From an uncultured Sphingobacteriales bacterium (GTDB taxonomy: Bacteria; Bacteroidota; Bacteroidia; Chitinophagales; Chitinophagaceae): a stretch of DNA of 16,352 nt. Positions 1-8,050 of this stretch are shown here, one piece after another. The notes beneath the pieces are model-generated. The model was not told the origin of the DNA and did no database searches. It saw only the letters and a list, made by a program, of their open reading frames with translations. Where the stretch lies: the NCBI GenBank assembly GCA_946479435.1, contig CAMLFX010000078.1:1-16352 (forward strand), in the 5' to 3' direction. Each line of letters opens with the position of its first letter. The first letter of the stretch is position 1. A program made the position numbers and the translations under genes.

Positions 1-1
1 A

Positions 2-778
2 AAATGCAAGGCAGCCACCGATAAACCCTTTGGTGTTAACCTGCCTTTGCTATATCCTGATATAGATAAACATGTACAAGTTATTCTTGAAGAAAAAGTA
101 CCTGTTGTATTTACTTCAGCAGGCAACCCAAAAACATGGACAAATACTTTTAAAGAAAAGGGAATCACAGTTGTACATGTAGTATCCAGTGCAAAATTCG
201 CTAAAAAATGCCAGGATGCAGGTGTAGATGCAGTTGTAGCTGAAGGCTTTGAAGCCGGAGGCCATAATGGCCGTGAAGAAACAACAACTTTATGCCTCAT
301 ACCTTCAGTGCGCAACAGTATCACCATACCATTGATAGCTGCTGGTGGTATTGCAACAGGCCGTGCTATGTACGCTATGATGGCATTAGGTGCAGAAGGC
401 GTACAAATGGGCAGCCGTTTTGTTTGTACACCGGAGGCATCCAGCCACATCTCCTTTAAAGAAACTGTTGTATCTGCTAACGAAGGCGACACAGTTCTTA
501 CGCTTAAAAAACTAACGCCTGTAAGGCTGATAAAAAACCAGTTTTACAAACAGGTTGCAGCGGCTGAAGAAAGCTGTGCTACTACTGATGAATTACAAGA
601 CATACTTGGCAGGGCAAGGGCAAAAAGAGGAATGTTTGAAGGCGATCTTAATGAAGGTGAACTGGAAATAGGACAAGTGAGTAGCATTATTAATGAAATA
701 AAACCTGCAGGAGACATAGTGGCGGAAGTATGGAACGAATTCCTGCAAACCGCTGCTGCCCCTTTTAGCTTTGGTTAA
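2..778 (+). CDS. Nitronate monooxygenase / FabK-like flavoprotein, 5' end missing
   Basis: This is the C-terminal ~258 residues of a 2-nitropropane dioxygenase-family TIM-barrel flavoenzyme. The frame is open from base 2 and already shows the family stretch DKPFGVNLPL near the window edge, so the gene begins upstream and the TTG at 47 is not its start. Visible motifs are EGFEAGGHNG (active-site/phosphate loop), AAGGIATGRAM and GAEGVQMGSRF (FMN phosphate binding), and the usual tail GDLNEGELEIGQ. Family members either oxidise alkyl nitronates using FMN and O2 or, as FabK, reduce enoyl-ACP. The motifs seen are shared by both branches and the N-terminal part is missing, so I cannot separate them; nitronate monooxygenase is the commoner label for such proteins. 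Its last four bases overlap the 3' end of the oppositely oriented recJ. Confidence 0.85.
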   Translation, partial: KCKAATDKPFGVNLPLLYPDIDKHVQVILEEKVPVVFTSAGNPKTWTNTFKEKGITVVHVVSSAKFAKKCQDAGVDAVVAEGFEAGGHNGREETTTLCLIPSVRNSITIPLIAAGGIATGRAMYAMMALGAEGVQMGSRFVCTPEASSHISFKETVVSANEGDTVLTLKKLTPVRLIKNQFYKQVAAAEESCATTDELQDILGRARAKRGMFEGDLNEGELEIGQVSSIINEIKPAGDIVAEVWNEFLQTAAAPFSFG

Positions 779-2487
779 TTAGACGGCCTTAGGTCTAACA
801 CCTTTATTTGCAATTTTACTACCCCGTTAAATTCATTTTCTTCAATGGTATACACAATGTCAAAGGGGCCGTTTTGCACTAATTCCAGTTTATCTGCCAG
901 GCCAAACCCAATACCGTCTATTACAAACCTGTTATTTTGATGCACTACAAACTTCAGGTGTTGCTCTTTTACAATTCTTGAATTACCCTGAAAATCATAT
1001 ACATTTTTACTAATGAATACCGGTTTTAAATTGGTAGGGCCAAATGGTTCAAACTGGTTAATAATATTGTAAAACGCAGGTTTTATATCTTCAATATTTA
1101 TCTCTGCATCTATCTCTATTTCCGGTATTAGCAGGTTGGGAGGAATTGTTTGGGATACAACCTCTTCAAATTTATTTACAAATGCATGCACATTGCCGGG
1201 GCTCATAGTCATGCCGGCTGCATAAAAGTGCCCCCCATAGTTGTCTAGCAGCTCCCTGCATTCATGTATCGCTTCATAAATATTAAAGCCGCTAACAGAC
1301 CGTGCAGAGCCTGTTACTTTATCGTTCGATAATGTCAAAATAATTGTTGGCCGGTAATAGTGGTCTATCAGCCTTGATGCAACTATCCCTACCACTCCTT
1401 TGTGCCAGTGCGGCTTGTATAAAACTGTCGATTTACGTTCTTCCAGTTCAATGCTGTCTTGTATTAGAGCCAGTGCTTCGTCAGTTGTGTTTTTATCTAC
1501 CTCTTTACGTTCATAATTATCAGACTGCAGCGACTCTGCAATAATTTTTATTTTATCCGTATCATCTTCAATAAATAGATCCACTGCTTTGCGGGCATCA
1601 TCCATTCGTCCGGCTGCATTTACCCTGGGCCCTATTACAAATACAAGGTCTGATACTGATAAATTCCTGTCAACATTAGCAAGTTCTTTTAGTGTCTTTA
1701 TACTTAAAGAAGGGGCTTCATTAACTTTTTGCACACCATAGTAAGCCAATATTCTATTTTCACCGTCTATAGGCACTATATCGGCTGCTATACTCGTGGC
1801 TACCAGGTCCAGGTATTCAAAATAAGTTACATTATCCCAGCCCCATTTTTTAGCCAAAGCACTTATCAGCTTAAAGCCTATACCACATCCGCTTAGTTCT
1901 TTATAAGGGTATTTACAATCTTCTTGCTTAGGGTTAAGAATAGCAAGTGCATTAGGCAAATTCTTATCGGGCGTGTGGTGATCGCATACAATTACATCAA
2001 TACCCAGAGATTGCGCATAGGCAATTAATTCGGCCGATTTTATACCGCAATCCAGTGTAATGAGTAAGGTATATCCATTTTGATGGGCAAAGTCGATACC
2101 TGCTTTTGATACCCCATAGCCTTCACGGTAACGGTGCGGTATATAGTATGCCAGGTCGCCTTTATATTTCTTTTTAAGGAAGGAATATACAACTGCTACA
2201 GCTGTGGTACCATCTACATCATAATCGCCATAAATAAGAATACGCTCATGCCATTCTATTGCATCCGTTATTCTATCTACTGCTTTTTGCATGTCTTTCA
2301 TCAGGAAAGGATCATGCAGCTGGTTTAATTGCGGACGGAAAAAATCTTTAGCGCTGTCAAAACTGCTGATACCGCGTACCGCCAGCACCCTGCAAAGTGC
2401 AGGGTGTATCCGTAAACATTCCGACAACTCCTGAATGTACTTATCATCAGCAGGTTTTATAGTCCATCGCTTATCCTGTCGCCTCAT
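775..2487 (-). CDS. recJ: Single-stranded-DNA-specific exonuclease RecJ
   Basis: The product is a cytoplasmic 5'-3' ssDNA exonuclease of the DHH family, acting in recombinational repair, base-excision and mismatch repair. It has 570 residues, close to the E. coli enzyme. Metal-binding motifs are clear: GDYDVDG (residues 87-93), an Asp in LDCGIKS (D146) and the signature DHH (169-171). The DHHA1 domain carries GGHFYAAGM near residue 420, and a C-terminal OB-fold-like segment follows. The ATG at 2487 overlaps the stop codon of the upstream kynurenine monooxygenase gene as ATGA, which implies translational coupling and one transcript. No separate promoter was seen. The 3' end overlaps the convergent nitronate monooxygenase gene by four bases, leaving no room for a terminator between them. 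Confidence 0.96.
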   Translation of the reverse strand: MRRQDKRWTIKPADDKYIQELSECLRIHPALCRVLAVRGISSFDSAKDFFRPQLNQLHDPFLMKDMQKAVDRITDAIEWHERILIYGDYDVDGTTAVAVVYSFLKKKYKGDLAYYIPHRYREGYGVSKAGIDFAHQNGYTLLITLDCGIKSAELIAYAQSLGIDVIVCDHHTPDKNLPNALAILNPKQEDCKYPYKELSGCGIGFKLISALAKKWGWDNVTYFEYLDLVATSIAADIVPIDGENRILAYYGVQKVNEAPSLSIKTLKELANVDRNLSVSDLVFVIGPRVNAAGRMDDARKAVDLFIEDDTDKIKIIAESLQSDNYERKEVDKNTTDEALALIQDSIELEERKSTVLYKPHWHKGVVGIVASRLIDHYYRPTIILTLSNDKVTGSARSVSGFNIYEAIHECRELLDNYGGHFYAAGMTMSPGNVHAFVNKFEEVVSQTIPPNLLIPEIEIDAEINIEDIKPAFYNIINQFEPFGPTNLKPVFISKNVYDFQGNSRIVKEQHLKFVVHQNNRFVIDGIGFGLADKLELVQNGPFDIVYTIEENEFNGVVKLQIKVLDLRPSN

Positions 2488-3857
2488 TTATTAAAGTCAA
2501 ACTTTTGTACCGTCTGGTGATATTCGTTTACCCAATCTGTCAATTTATTATTGAAATCGCTTTTCGAAATATTCTCAAAGAAATCGCCTTCGTTCATAAT
2601 CTTATGCAGCAAATCATCCTGCGCCTCAATACAGCTCATCGTTGTGCTATATGGGGTATGGCTGAATGTCACCATCTCGTATATAGATGTAAACTGTTCA
2701 GGAAATTTTTTGCCCAGTTCCTTTTCTATTTTCTTCCTTTCCAAAAACACAGGGTCGGCAACCTTATCGCGCATTTCTACGAAGTTAAGCAATGCAAGCC
2801 GGGCAACAGCGTCACCATTCGGCTTTCTCTTATCGTCAAACACATTCAATATGGTCGCCCAGTCTTCATTATACTTATCTATTAACGATGCCAGTACCGA
2901 GCAGTCTTCAAAGCCCGCGTTCATACCTTGCCCATAAAAAGGCACTATTGCATGTGCTGCATCACCTATCAGTGCGCTTTTATCTTTATAATGCCACGGC
3001 GAAATGTGTGTGGTAATTAGCGATGAGGTAGGGTTGTTCATAAAATCTTCCAGTAGCGTAGGCATCATAGGTACAGCATCCGGAAATTGTTCTTTAAAAA
3101 AAGATAATATCTCTTCTTCTGTCTTTAGCTTATCGAAAGATGGTGTGCCTTCAAATGGCAGAAAAAGTGTACAGGTAAATGTTCCATCAGTATTAGGCAA
3201 GGCTATCATCATAAAATTCTTCCTCGGCCATATGTGCAGCGCATGTTGCTCCATCTGTATTTCCCCACTTGCATTGGGGGGTATGCTCAGTTCTTTATAG
3301 CCATGCTCCAGGTAGTTATGTGCTGCATTTACCCTATCCATATGTAAGTAGCTATTGCGTAAAGCCGAAAATGCACCATCAGCACCAAACAAAAGATCTG
3401 CCTGGGTGGCTTTTTCAGTGCCGTCAGCCAAAACAAAATGCAGTGTATTATCTACTACATCTACACGTGTACAGCGATGGTCGAAATATATGTTCACTCC
3501 TTCCTTTTCAGCAAGCGTCATCAGTTTCTTATTCAATTCCCCCCTGCTTACCGAATATATCGCTTCATTATTTTTACCATAAGGTTGAAAGGCCGAACTA
3601 CCATCTGCCTGATGCAGGTACCTTCCATACATGGGTATAGCAATTTCTTCCATCTCCTCCTTCAATCCTGCCAGTTCCAGCGCATGCCAGCCCCTGGTGC
3701 TCATCGCCAGGTTTATCGATCTGCCTGCTGCAAGTGTAGCAATGCGCATATCGGACCTTCTTTCATACACTGTTACTCCATACCCTTTTTTCCTTAAAAT
3801 AATTGCGAGTAACGATCCTACTAATCCTGCACCTAATATAGTTACCGAACGAGTCAT
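2484..3857 (-). CDS. kmo: Kynurenine 3-monooxygenase
   Basis: A FAD- and NADPH-dependent aromatic hydroxylase converting L-kynurenine to 3-hydroxykynurenine in tryptophan breakdown, a route that can feed quinolinate/NAD synthesis. The 457-residue product has the Rossmann motif GAGLVG (residues 9-14), RSINLA, LHIWPR..FMMIALPN, the FAD-ribityl motif GDAAHAIVPFYGQGMNAGFEDC, and MVTFSHTPY. All match eukaryotic and bacterial KMO closely from memory. Unlike the human enzyme it has no C-terminal membrane anchor and ends in a polar tail, so it should be soluble. The frame extends to a TTG at 3893, but I chose the ATG at 3857: it places the FAD motif at the usual distance from the N-terminus, and a -7-like box lies between the two. 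Its stop overlaps the recJ start. No other kynurenine-pathway genes are present. Confidence 0.95.
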   Translation of the reverse strand: MTRSVTILGAGLVGSLLAIILRKKGYGVTVYERRSDMRIATLAAGRSINLAMSTRGWHALELAGLKEEMEEIAIPMYGRYLHQADGSSAFQPYGKNNEAIYSVSRGELNKKLMTLAEKEGVNIYFDHRCTRVDVVDNTLHFVLADGTEKATQADLLFGADGAFSALRNSYLHMDRVNAAHNYLEHGYKELSIPPNASGEIQMEQHALHIWPRKNFMMIALPNTDGTFTCTLFLPFEGTPSFDKLKTEEEILSFFKEQFPDAVPMMPTLLEDFMNNPTSSLITTHISPWHYKDKSALIGDAAHAIVPFYGQGMNAGFEDCSVLASLIDKYNEDWATILNVFDDKRKPNGDAVARLALLNFVEMRDKVADPVFLERKKIEKELGKKFPEQFTSIYEMVTFSHTPYSTTMSCIEAQDDLLHKIMNEGDFFENISKSDFNNKLTDWVNEYHQTVQKFDFNK

Positions 3858-3874
3858 GTCTTTTAAATTTTCGG

Positions 3875-3882
3875 CAAAGTAA
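3875..3882 (-). promoter_or_regulatory. Possible -7 promoter box for the kmo-recJ unit
   Basis: On the minus strand this reads TTACTTTG, one mismatch from the Bacteroidota -7 consensus TAnnTTTG, 17 bases ahead of the chosen kmo ATG. No convincing -33 TTTG was found at normal spacing, so the call is weak. If correct, the TTG at 3893 lies outside the transcript. Confidence 0.3.
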
Positions 3883-3972
3883 TCAGAAATCAATAAACTA
3901 CCGTAGTTAGATAAACATTGTTAAAATTCGTAAAGGGTGTGGCTATATGTCTTTAAATGAAAAGGAAGTTGT

Positions 3973-3980
3973 TACTTTTG
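3973..3980 (+). promoter_or_regulatory. -7 promoter box for lepB-cytochrome operon
   Basis: TACTTTTG is an exact match to the Bacteroidota TAnnTTTG -7 element, 22 bases before the lepB start codon. A TTTA about 17 bases upstream (3952-3955) could serve as a degenerate -33 element. It lies in the 145-base divergent spacer between kmo and lepB. Confidence 0.5.
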
Positions 3981-4002
3981 AGGCTCATATACTACTAATT
4001 AC

Positions 4003-5202
4003 ATGCAATTAGCGTTTTGGAAGAAAGACCCTAAAAAAGAAAAAAAGAAGAAATCAGTATTAAGAGAATGGGTTGACGCCGCTCTGTTTGCCATTATAGC
4101 CGCAACAATTATCCGTACTTTTTTTGTGGAAGCATATACAATACCCAGTGAATCGATGGAAGGCAGTATGCTTGTGAACGATTACCTGTTCGTCAGCAAA
4201 ATGGCTTATGGCCCCAGAATTCCTATGACGCCACTGGCCGTACCTCTGGTGCATAATACTATGCCCATAACCGGCGATAAATCTTATACCGAAGCAGTTC
4301 ATTGGGATTATCACCGCCTACCCGGCTTTGGTAAGGTAGAGCGTAATGATGTGGTGGTCTTCAACTTCCCCGCGGGCGATACAGTAGCTTTAGAAGTACA
4401 ACAGGAAAAAGATTACCATAGCCTTGTACGTGCTTTTGGCAGAGAAGCAATCAACAATCAGTTTACAATTTTATCGCGCCCGGTTGATAAGAAAGAAAAT
4501 TTCATTAAACGTTGTATTGGCATACCGGGCGATAAAATCGAGATACGCAATGGTGTTGTTTTTGTAAATGACAAACCGGGACAAAAATTTTCTCACGTAC
4601 AAAGTACTTACATAGTAAAAACCAATGGACAACCTATTCCCTTCGACTTCTTAGACGAAAATGGCATTATGCAGCCACAGGTAGTGGGTAATGGTATTTA
4701 TGCGTACACACTTGCTAATGATAAAATTGCAGTACTAAAACAACAACCCCAGGTTATAAGCATAGAGCCATACTTCGATAAAGCCGGTATCGTAACACCT
4801 AACCCCGAAAATTGGTGTTTCCCCTTCGATACGGTTAACTACAAATGGAACCGGGATAATTACGGTCCTGTTACATTACCTAAAAAAGGCGCGTCGGTTG
4901 CACTTACTAATCAGAATATTGCGCTATACCGCCGAATCATCGCCAATTACGAGGGCAATACGTTGCAGGAAAACAATGGCCAGTTTATTATCAATGGTAA
5001 GCCTGCCAATACTTATACGTTTAAAATGGATTACTACTGGATGATGGGGGATAACAGGCATAATTCTGCAGATTCCCGCTTCTGGGGCTTTGTACCGGAA
5101 GATCATATAGTAGGCAAAGCATGGTTTGTATGGTTGAGCTATGGTGAAAATGGCATCAGGTGGAACCGTATTTTCCGTGGAGTAAATTCGTTAAGTAAAT
5201 AA
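4003..5202 (+). CDS. lepB: Signal peptidase I (leader peptidase)
   Basis: A membrane-bound serine/lysine-dyad protease that removes signal peptides from exported proteins. The 399-residue product starts with a lysine-rich cytoplasmic stretch (residues 7-17), then one membrane segment (~24-42), then the catalytic box TIPSESMEGSM with nucleophile Ser-51. The general-base lysine is Lys-169 in FIKRCIGIPGD. Box E, GDNRHNSADSRFWGFVP, is complete near the C-terminus. There is a long insertion (roughly 180-335) between boxes D and E; such long forms are usual in Bacteroidota, though its role is unknown to me. The gene is first in a short operon, ending 10 bases before a cytochrome c lipoprotein gene, and is preceded by a matching -7 box. 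Confidence 0.96.
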   Translation: MQLAFWKKDPKKEKKKKSVLREWVDAALFAIIAATIIRTFFVEAYTIPSESMEGSMLVNDYLFVSKMAYGPRIPMTPLAVPLVHNTMPITGDKSYTEAVHWDYHRLPGFGKVERNDVVVFNFPAGDTVALEVQQEKDYHSLVRAFGREAINNQFTILSRPVDKKENFIKRCIGIPGDKIEIRNGVVFVNDKPGQKFSHVQSTYIVKTNGQPIPFDFLDENGIMQPQVVGNGIYAYTLANDKIAVLKQQPQVISIEPYFDKAGIVTPNPENWCFPFDTVNYKWNRDNYGPVTLPKKGASVALTNQNIALYRRIIANYEGNTLQENNGQFIINGKPANTYTFKMDYYWMMGDNRHNSADSRFWGFVPEDHIVGKAWFVWLSYGENGIRWNRIFRGVNSLSK

Positions 5203-5212
5203 TACCCCTATA

Positions 5213-5623
5213 ATGTTTAGTACAAAAGCTAAAGCAAGTTTTAGCATATTAGCAATTTTGCTGACGGTAGCTATATATAGCTGTGGCACGCAAGAGGCAA
5301 CGCAAACCAATACAACCAGTACAGATATAGAACCTGAAATAACGCCCGGACAGAAATTATTTATCAATAATTGTGTGCAATGCCACAACATAAAAAAAGA
5401 TAAAATAGGCCCCAAACTGGAAGGCGTACTGGCGCGTTGGGATAATGATACCGCCCGCGTAAGGGCTTTCATTCACAACTCGCAGGAAGTAATAAAAAAA
5501 GGCGACCCAAGAGCAGTAAAAGTATATGCTGAATGGAATGAAACAATGATGACCCCAATGCCACACCTTAGCGATGGGGAGATTGATGTCATTCTCGACT
5601 ATATAAATAAGGGTGTAGAATAG
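5213..5623 (+). CDS. Monohaem class I cytochrome c lipoprotein
   Basis: A small electron carrier of 136 residues. The N-terminus is a lipoprotein signal with a hydrophobic core (residues 10-22) and lipobox ending IYSC, so Cys-24 should be lipidated; Tyr at -2 is unusual but tolerated. A flexible Thr/Gln/Glu-rich linker (25-45) precedes the single haem site CVQCH (54-58). The likely axial ligand is Met-116 in MTPMPHLSDGEIDVIL, typical of class I cytochromes c. The protein is probably tethered in the periplasm and passes electrons to a terminal oxidase or another acceptor; the partner is not in this window. It shares a transcript with lepB (10-base gap), and its stop codon lies inside a terminator-like hairpin. 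Confidence 0.9.
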   Translation: MFSTKAKASFSILAILLTVAIYSCGTQEATQTNTTSTDIEPEITPGQKLFINNCVQCHNIKKDKIGPKLEGVLARWDNDTARVRAFIHNSQEVIKKGDPRAVKVYAEWNETMMTPMPHLSDGEIDVILDYINKGVE

Positions 5624-5631
5624 CTACACCC
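5611..5631 (+). terminator. Hairpin at end of lepB-cytochrome operon
   Basis: A perfect 8-bp stem, GGGTGTAG pairing with CTACACCC, closes a 5-base loop. The cytochrome stop codon (5621-5623) falls inside the hairpin. The following ~20 bases are T-rich but broken by AAA, so termination efficiency is uncertain. A promoter box for the next gene starts 14 bases later. Confidence 0.5.
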
Positions 5632-5644
5632 TCTTGAAATTTCT

Positions 5645-5652
5645 TATTTTTG
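5645..5652 (+). promoter_or_regulatory. -7 promoter box for the methyltransferase-ketosynthase unit
   Basis: TATTTTTG matches TAnnTTTG exactly and ends 22 bases before the methyltransferase ATG, the same spacing as the lepB box. No clear -33 TTTG is present, and the preceding hairpin occupies that region. The position between a terminator-like hairpin and a new gene supports it as the start of the pigment-like operon. Confidence 0.45.
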
Positions 5653-5674
5653 AATTTATTGTCCCCTGATTATT

Positions 5675-6766
5675 ATGACAGAAACTACTGAAATCAAAAG
5701 AGCTGCTTTTGATACTGACAAAAAACGTGCGCTTGAAGCAATTTCACAGGCTCAATTCATAGCATTTGCACCATACATATTCCAGGCATCAGTTATTTTA
5801 AGAGATAGCAATATTCTTAAAGAAATTGAAAGCGCCAGAAATGAAGGGCTGACCGTTGATGATATCGTGAGCAAGGTAAACATGTCAACATATGCCGTAC
5901 GTGTTTTATTAGAAGCAGGCTTAGGTATCGGCTTAGTCTATACTAAAGAAGGCAAATTTTTCTTAGCCAAAACAGGGCACTTTTTCCTGAACGACCAAAT
6001 GACCAAAATAAATACAGACTTCATGAGGGATGTATGCTATGATGGTGCACAAGATCTGAAAGCTTCTTTGCTTGAGGGGAAACCCCGCGGCCTAAGACAT
6101 TTAGGCGATTGGGAAACGATATACCAGGGGTTATCCATACTACCTGAACCGGCCAATACCAGCTGGTTCAATTTCGACCATTATTATTCCGACAATGCTT
6201 TTCCGCAGGCACTTCCACTGGTATTTGCACATAACCCTAAAAAAATAATGGATATTGGCGCTAATACAGGCAAATTCACTTTGGCTTGTCTTGAATATGA
6301 TAAGCAAGTACATGTTGGCCTTGTTGACCTGGGCGTGCAGCTTAATGTAGCCAAAAAGAACATTGAAGAGGCAGGTTATACCGATCGCGTATCTTACCAC
6401 GAACGCAATGTGCTTGATGCCAATGCAAAGCTGCCGGAAGGATACGATGTGATATGGATGAGCCAGTTTCTGGATTGTTTTGCTGAAGATGAAATTGTGT
6501 CGATACTCAGGAAATGTTATGACGCTTTGAATGACGGTGGCCGCGTATTTACCAATGAAACATTTTGGGACAGGCAACGCTTCGAAGCATCGGCCTTCAG
6601 CTTGCAAATGACTTCTTTATACTTCACAACTATGGCCAACGGCAACAGCCAGATGTATTCACTTGAGCTGTTTTCTAAACTAATTGAAAAAGCAGGTTTT
6701 ACCATAGTAAATCAAACAGATGATGTAGGGCTCGGCCATACTATTTTAGAACTGGTAAAAAAATAA
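5675..6766 (+). CDS. SAM-dependent methyltransferase with winged-helix N-terminus
   Basis: A 363-residue class I methyltransferase. Residues ~20-105 look like the helical/winged-helix dimerisation domain of small-molecule O-methyltransferases (TVDDIVSKVNMSTYAVRVLLEAG). The Rossmann part begins with motif I, MDIGANTGKF (Asp-193, Gly-195 to Gly-199), followed by VGLVDL, an acidic residue suited to ribose binding, and a GYDVIWMSQFLDCF segment. It would transfer methyl from SAM to a small, probably aromatic substrate. It is first in a six-gene unit with a halogenase-like flavoprotein and ketosynthases. In flexirubin pigments the aryl head group can be methylated and chlorinated, so a head-group methylation role is a reasonable inference, not shown. 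Target atom (C or O) cannot be told from sequence. Confidence 0.85.
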   Translation: MTETTEIKRAAFDTDKKRALEAISQAQFIAFAPYIFQASVILRDSNILKEIESARNEGLTVDDIVSKVNMSTYAVRVLLEAGLGIGLVYTKEGKFFLAKTGHFFLNDQMTKINTDFMRDVCYDGAQDLKASLLEGKPRGLRHLGDWETIYQGLSILPEPANTSWFNFDHYYSDNAFPQALPLVFAHNPKKIMDIGANTGKFTLACLEYDKQVHVGLVDLGVQLNVAKKNIEEAGYTDRVSYHERNVLDANAKLPEGYDVIWMSQFLDCFAEDEIVSILRKCYDALNDGGRVFTNETFWDRQRFEASAFSLQMTSLYFTTMANGNSQMYSLELFSKLIEKAGFTIVNQTDDVGLGHTILELVKK

Positions 6767-6788
6767 AACTTACGCTAACAATATATTT

Positions 6789-8036
6789 ATGAGCATAAAA
6801 AAAGAGGTGGATGTACTTGTTATCGGGGCGGGCCCTTCGGGAAGTATTACGTCTGCTATCCTTCATAAAGCGGGACTTTCAGTACAAATCGTTGAAAAGG
6901 TAAAATTCCCAAGGTTTGTTATTGGTGAAAGTTTATTGCCACGTTGTATGGAAGCCTTACAGGAAGCTGATCTGTTGAGTGCAGTTGAAGCAAAAGGATT
7001 TCAACAAAAAACCGGAGCTAAATTTATCTGGGGCGATAAGCTGTGCGACTTCAGATTTTCACAACAATACACGCCGGGCTGGGATTATGCATACCAGGTT
7101 CAAAGAGCTGATTTTGATAAAACACTTGCTGATGCATGCGAAGAAAGAGGGGTTTCTATTTCTTACGAAACGGAGGTAATTGATATTAAGTTTCGTGAAG
7201 ACGGATCTTCAACCACCACGGTAAAAATGAGCGATGGGACTACCGAAACTATTGAAGCAAAGTTCATAGTAGATGGTAGCGGATACGGCAGGGTAATACC
7301 TACACTATTCGGGCTGAACAAACCTTCCACGCAATATACACGCAAAGCGCTCTTCTCACATATACAAGATCCTCATCGCGGTGAAACATTTGAGCCGGAT
7401 CGTATTATCGTATATGTACATACCCCCGAAACATGGGTTTGGGTAATACCTTTCTCCAATGGCACTACATCTGTTGGTTATGTAGGCGACCCGAGCTTCT
7501 TTGACCAATATAAAGGCGACCTTACTACACAGTTTAAAAGTGCATTGTATGCTGAGCCGGATTTGAAACAGCGCTTCCGCGATTTTGAACTGGTATGGGA
7601 AGAACCACGTGTTTTACAAGGCTGGAGTGCAACTACCGACACATTTTTTGGAAATGGTTTTGTGCTTACAGGCAATGTTACCGAGTTCCTCGATCCGATT
7701 TTTTCTTCGGGCGTTACGTTAGCTTCTGTTTCTGCACAAAAAGCAGCAAGCCTGGTTATCAAACACCTGAATGGTGAACCTGTTGATTGGCAAAAAGAAT
7801 ATACCGATTACATGCAGACAGGTGTAGATGTATTCCGCACGTATGTAAACAGCTGGTACAACGGTACCCTATTTGATGTATTCTTTGCCGAAAACCGCAA
7901 CCAGGAGATCATGTCGCAAATATGCTCAGTATTGGCGGGTTATGTTTGGGATGAGACCAACCCATTTGTGAAAAACCACGAGAAAAACATCCGCACATTA
8001 AGCAGGTATCTTCAGGCACAAAAATCTGAAGCTTAA
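6789..8036 (+). CDS. Flavin-dependent halogenase-like FAD oxidoreductase
   Basis: A 415-residue FAD protein of the tryptophan/phenolic halogenase superfamily. It shows the N-terminal dinucleotide motif GAGPSG (13-18), then EKVKFPRFVIGESLLP (36-51). GFQQKTGAKFIWG follows, and its Lys-74 lies where phenol-type halogenases carry their catalytic lysine (judged from memory of the pattern). The halogenase signature WxWxIP is intact as WVWVIP (216-221), and FLDPIFSSGVTLA forms the second FAD/chloride-loop region. In characterised enzymes these motifs channel HOCl to the substrate. Relatives in aryl-polyene/flexirubin clusters are often called NAD(P)/FAD-dependent oxidoreductases, and some may only oxidise. 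The gene follows the methyltransferase by 22 bases. Chlorination or oxidation of a carrier-bound aryl/polyene group is inferred. Confidence 0.85.
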   Translation: MSIKKEVDVLVIGAGPSGSITSAILHKAGLSVQIVEKVKFPRFVIGESLLPRCMEALQEADLLSAVEAKGFQQKTGAKFIWGDKLCDFRFSQQYTPGWDYAYQVQRADFDKTLADACEERGVSISYETEVIDIKFREDGSSTTTVKMSDGTTETIEAKFIVDGSGYGRVIPTLFGLNKPSTQYTRKALFSHIQDPHRGETFEPDRIIVYVHTPETWVWVIPFSNGTTSVGYVGDPSFFDQYKGDLTTQFKSALYAEPDLKQRFRDFELVWEEPRVLQGWSATTDTFFGNGFVLTGNVTEFLDPIFSSGVTLASVSAQKAASLVIKHLNGEPVDWQKEYTDYMQTGVDVFRTYVNSWYNGTLFDVFFAENRNQEIMSQICSVLAGYVWDETNPFVKNHEKNIRTLSRYLQAQKSEA

Positions 8037-8050
8037 ATATACACAGCGTG

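Noticed and set aside
2505..3797. Several plus-strand frames of 75-128 codons across kmo
   Set aside because: They overlap one another and lie antisense to a clearly conserved KMO; they are shadows of its codon pattern.
6140..6607. 155-codon minus-strand frame inside the methyltransferase gene
   Set aside because: It is antisense to the SAM-binding region, has no family resemblance, and sits mid-operon.
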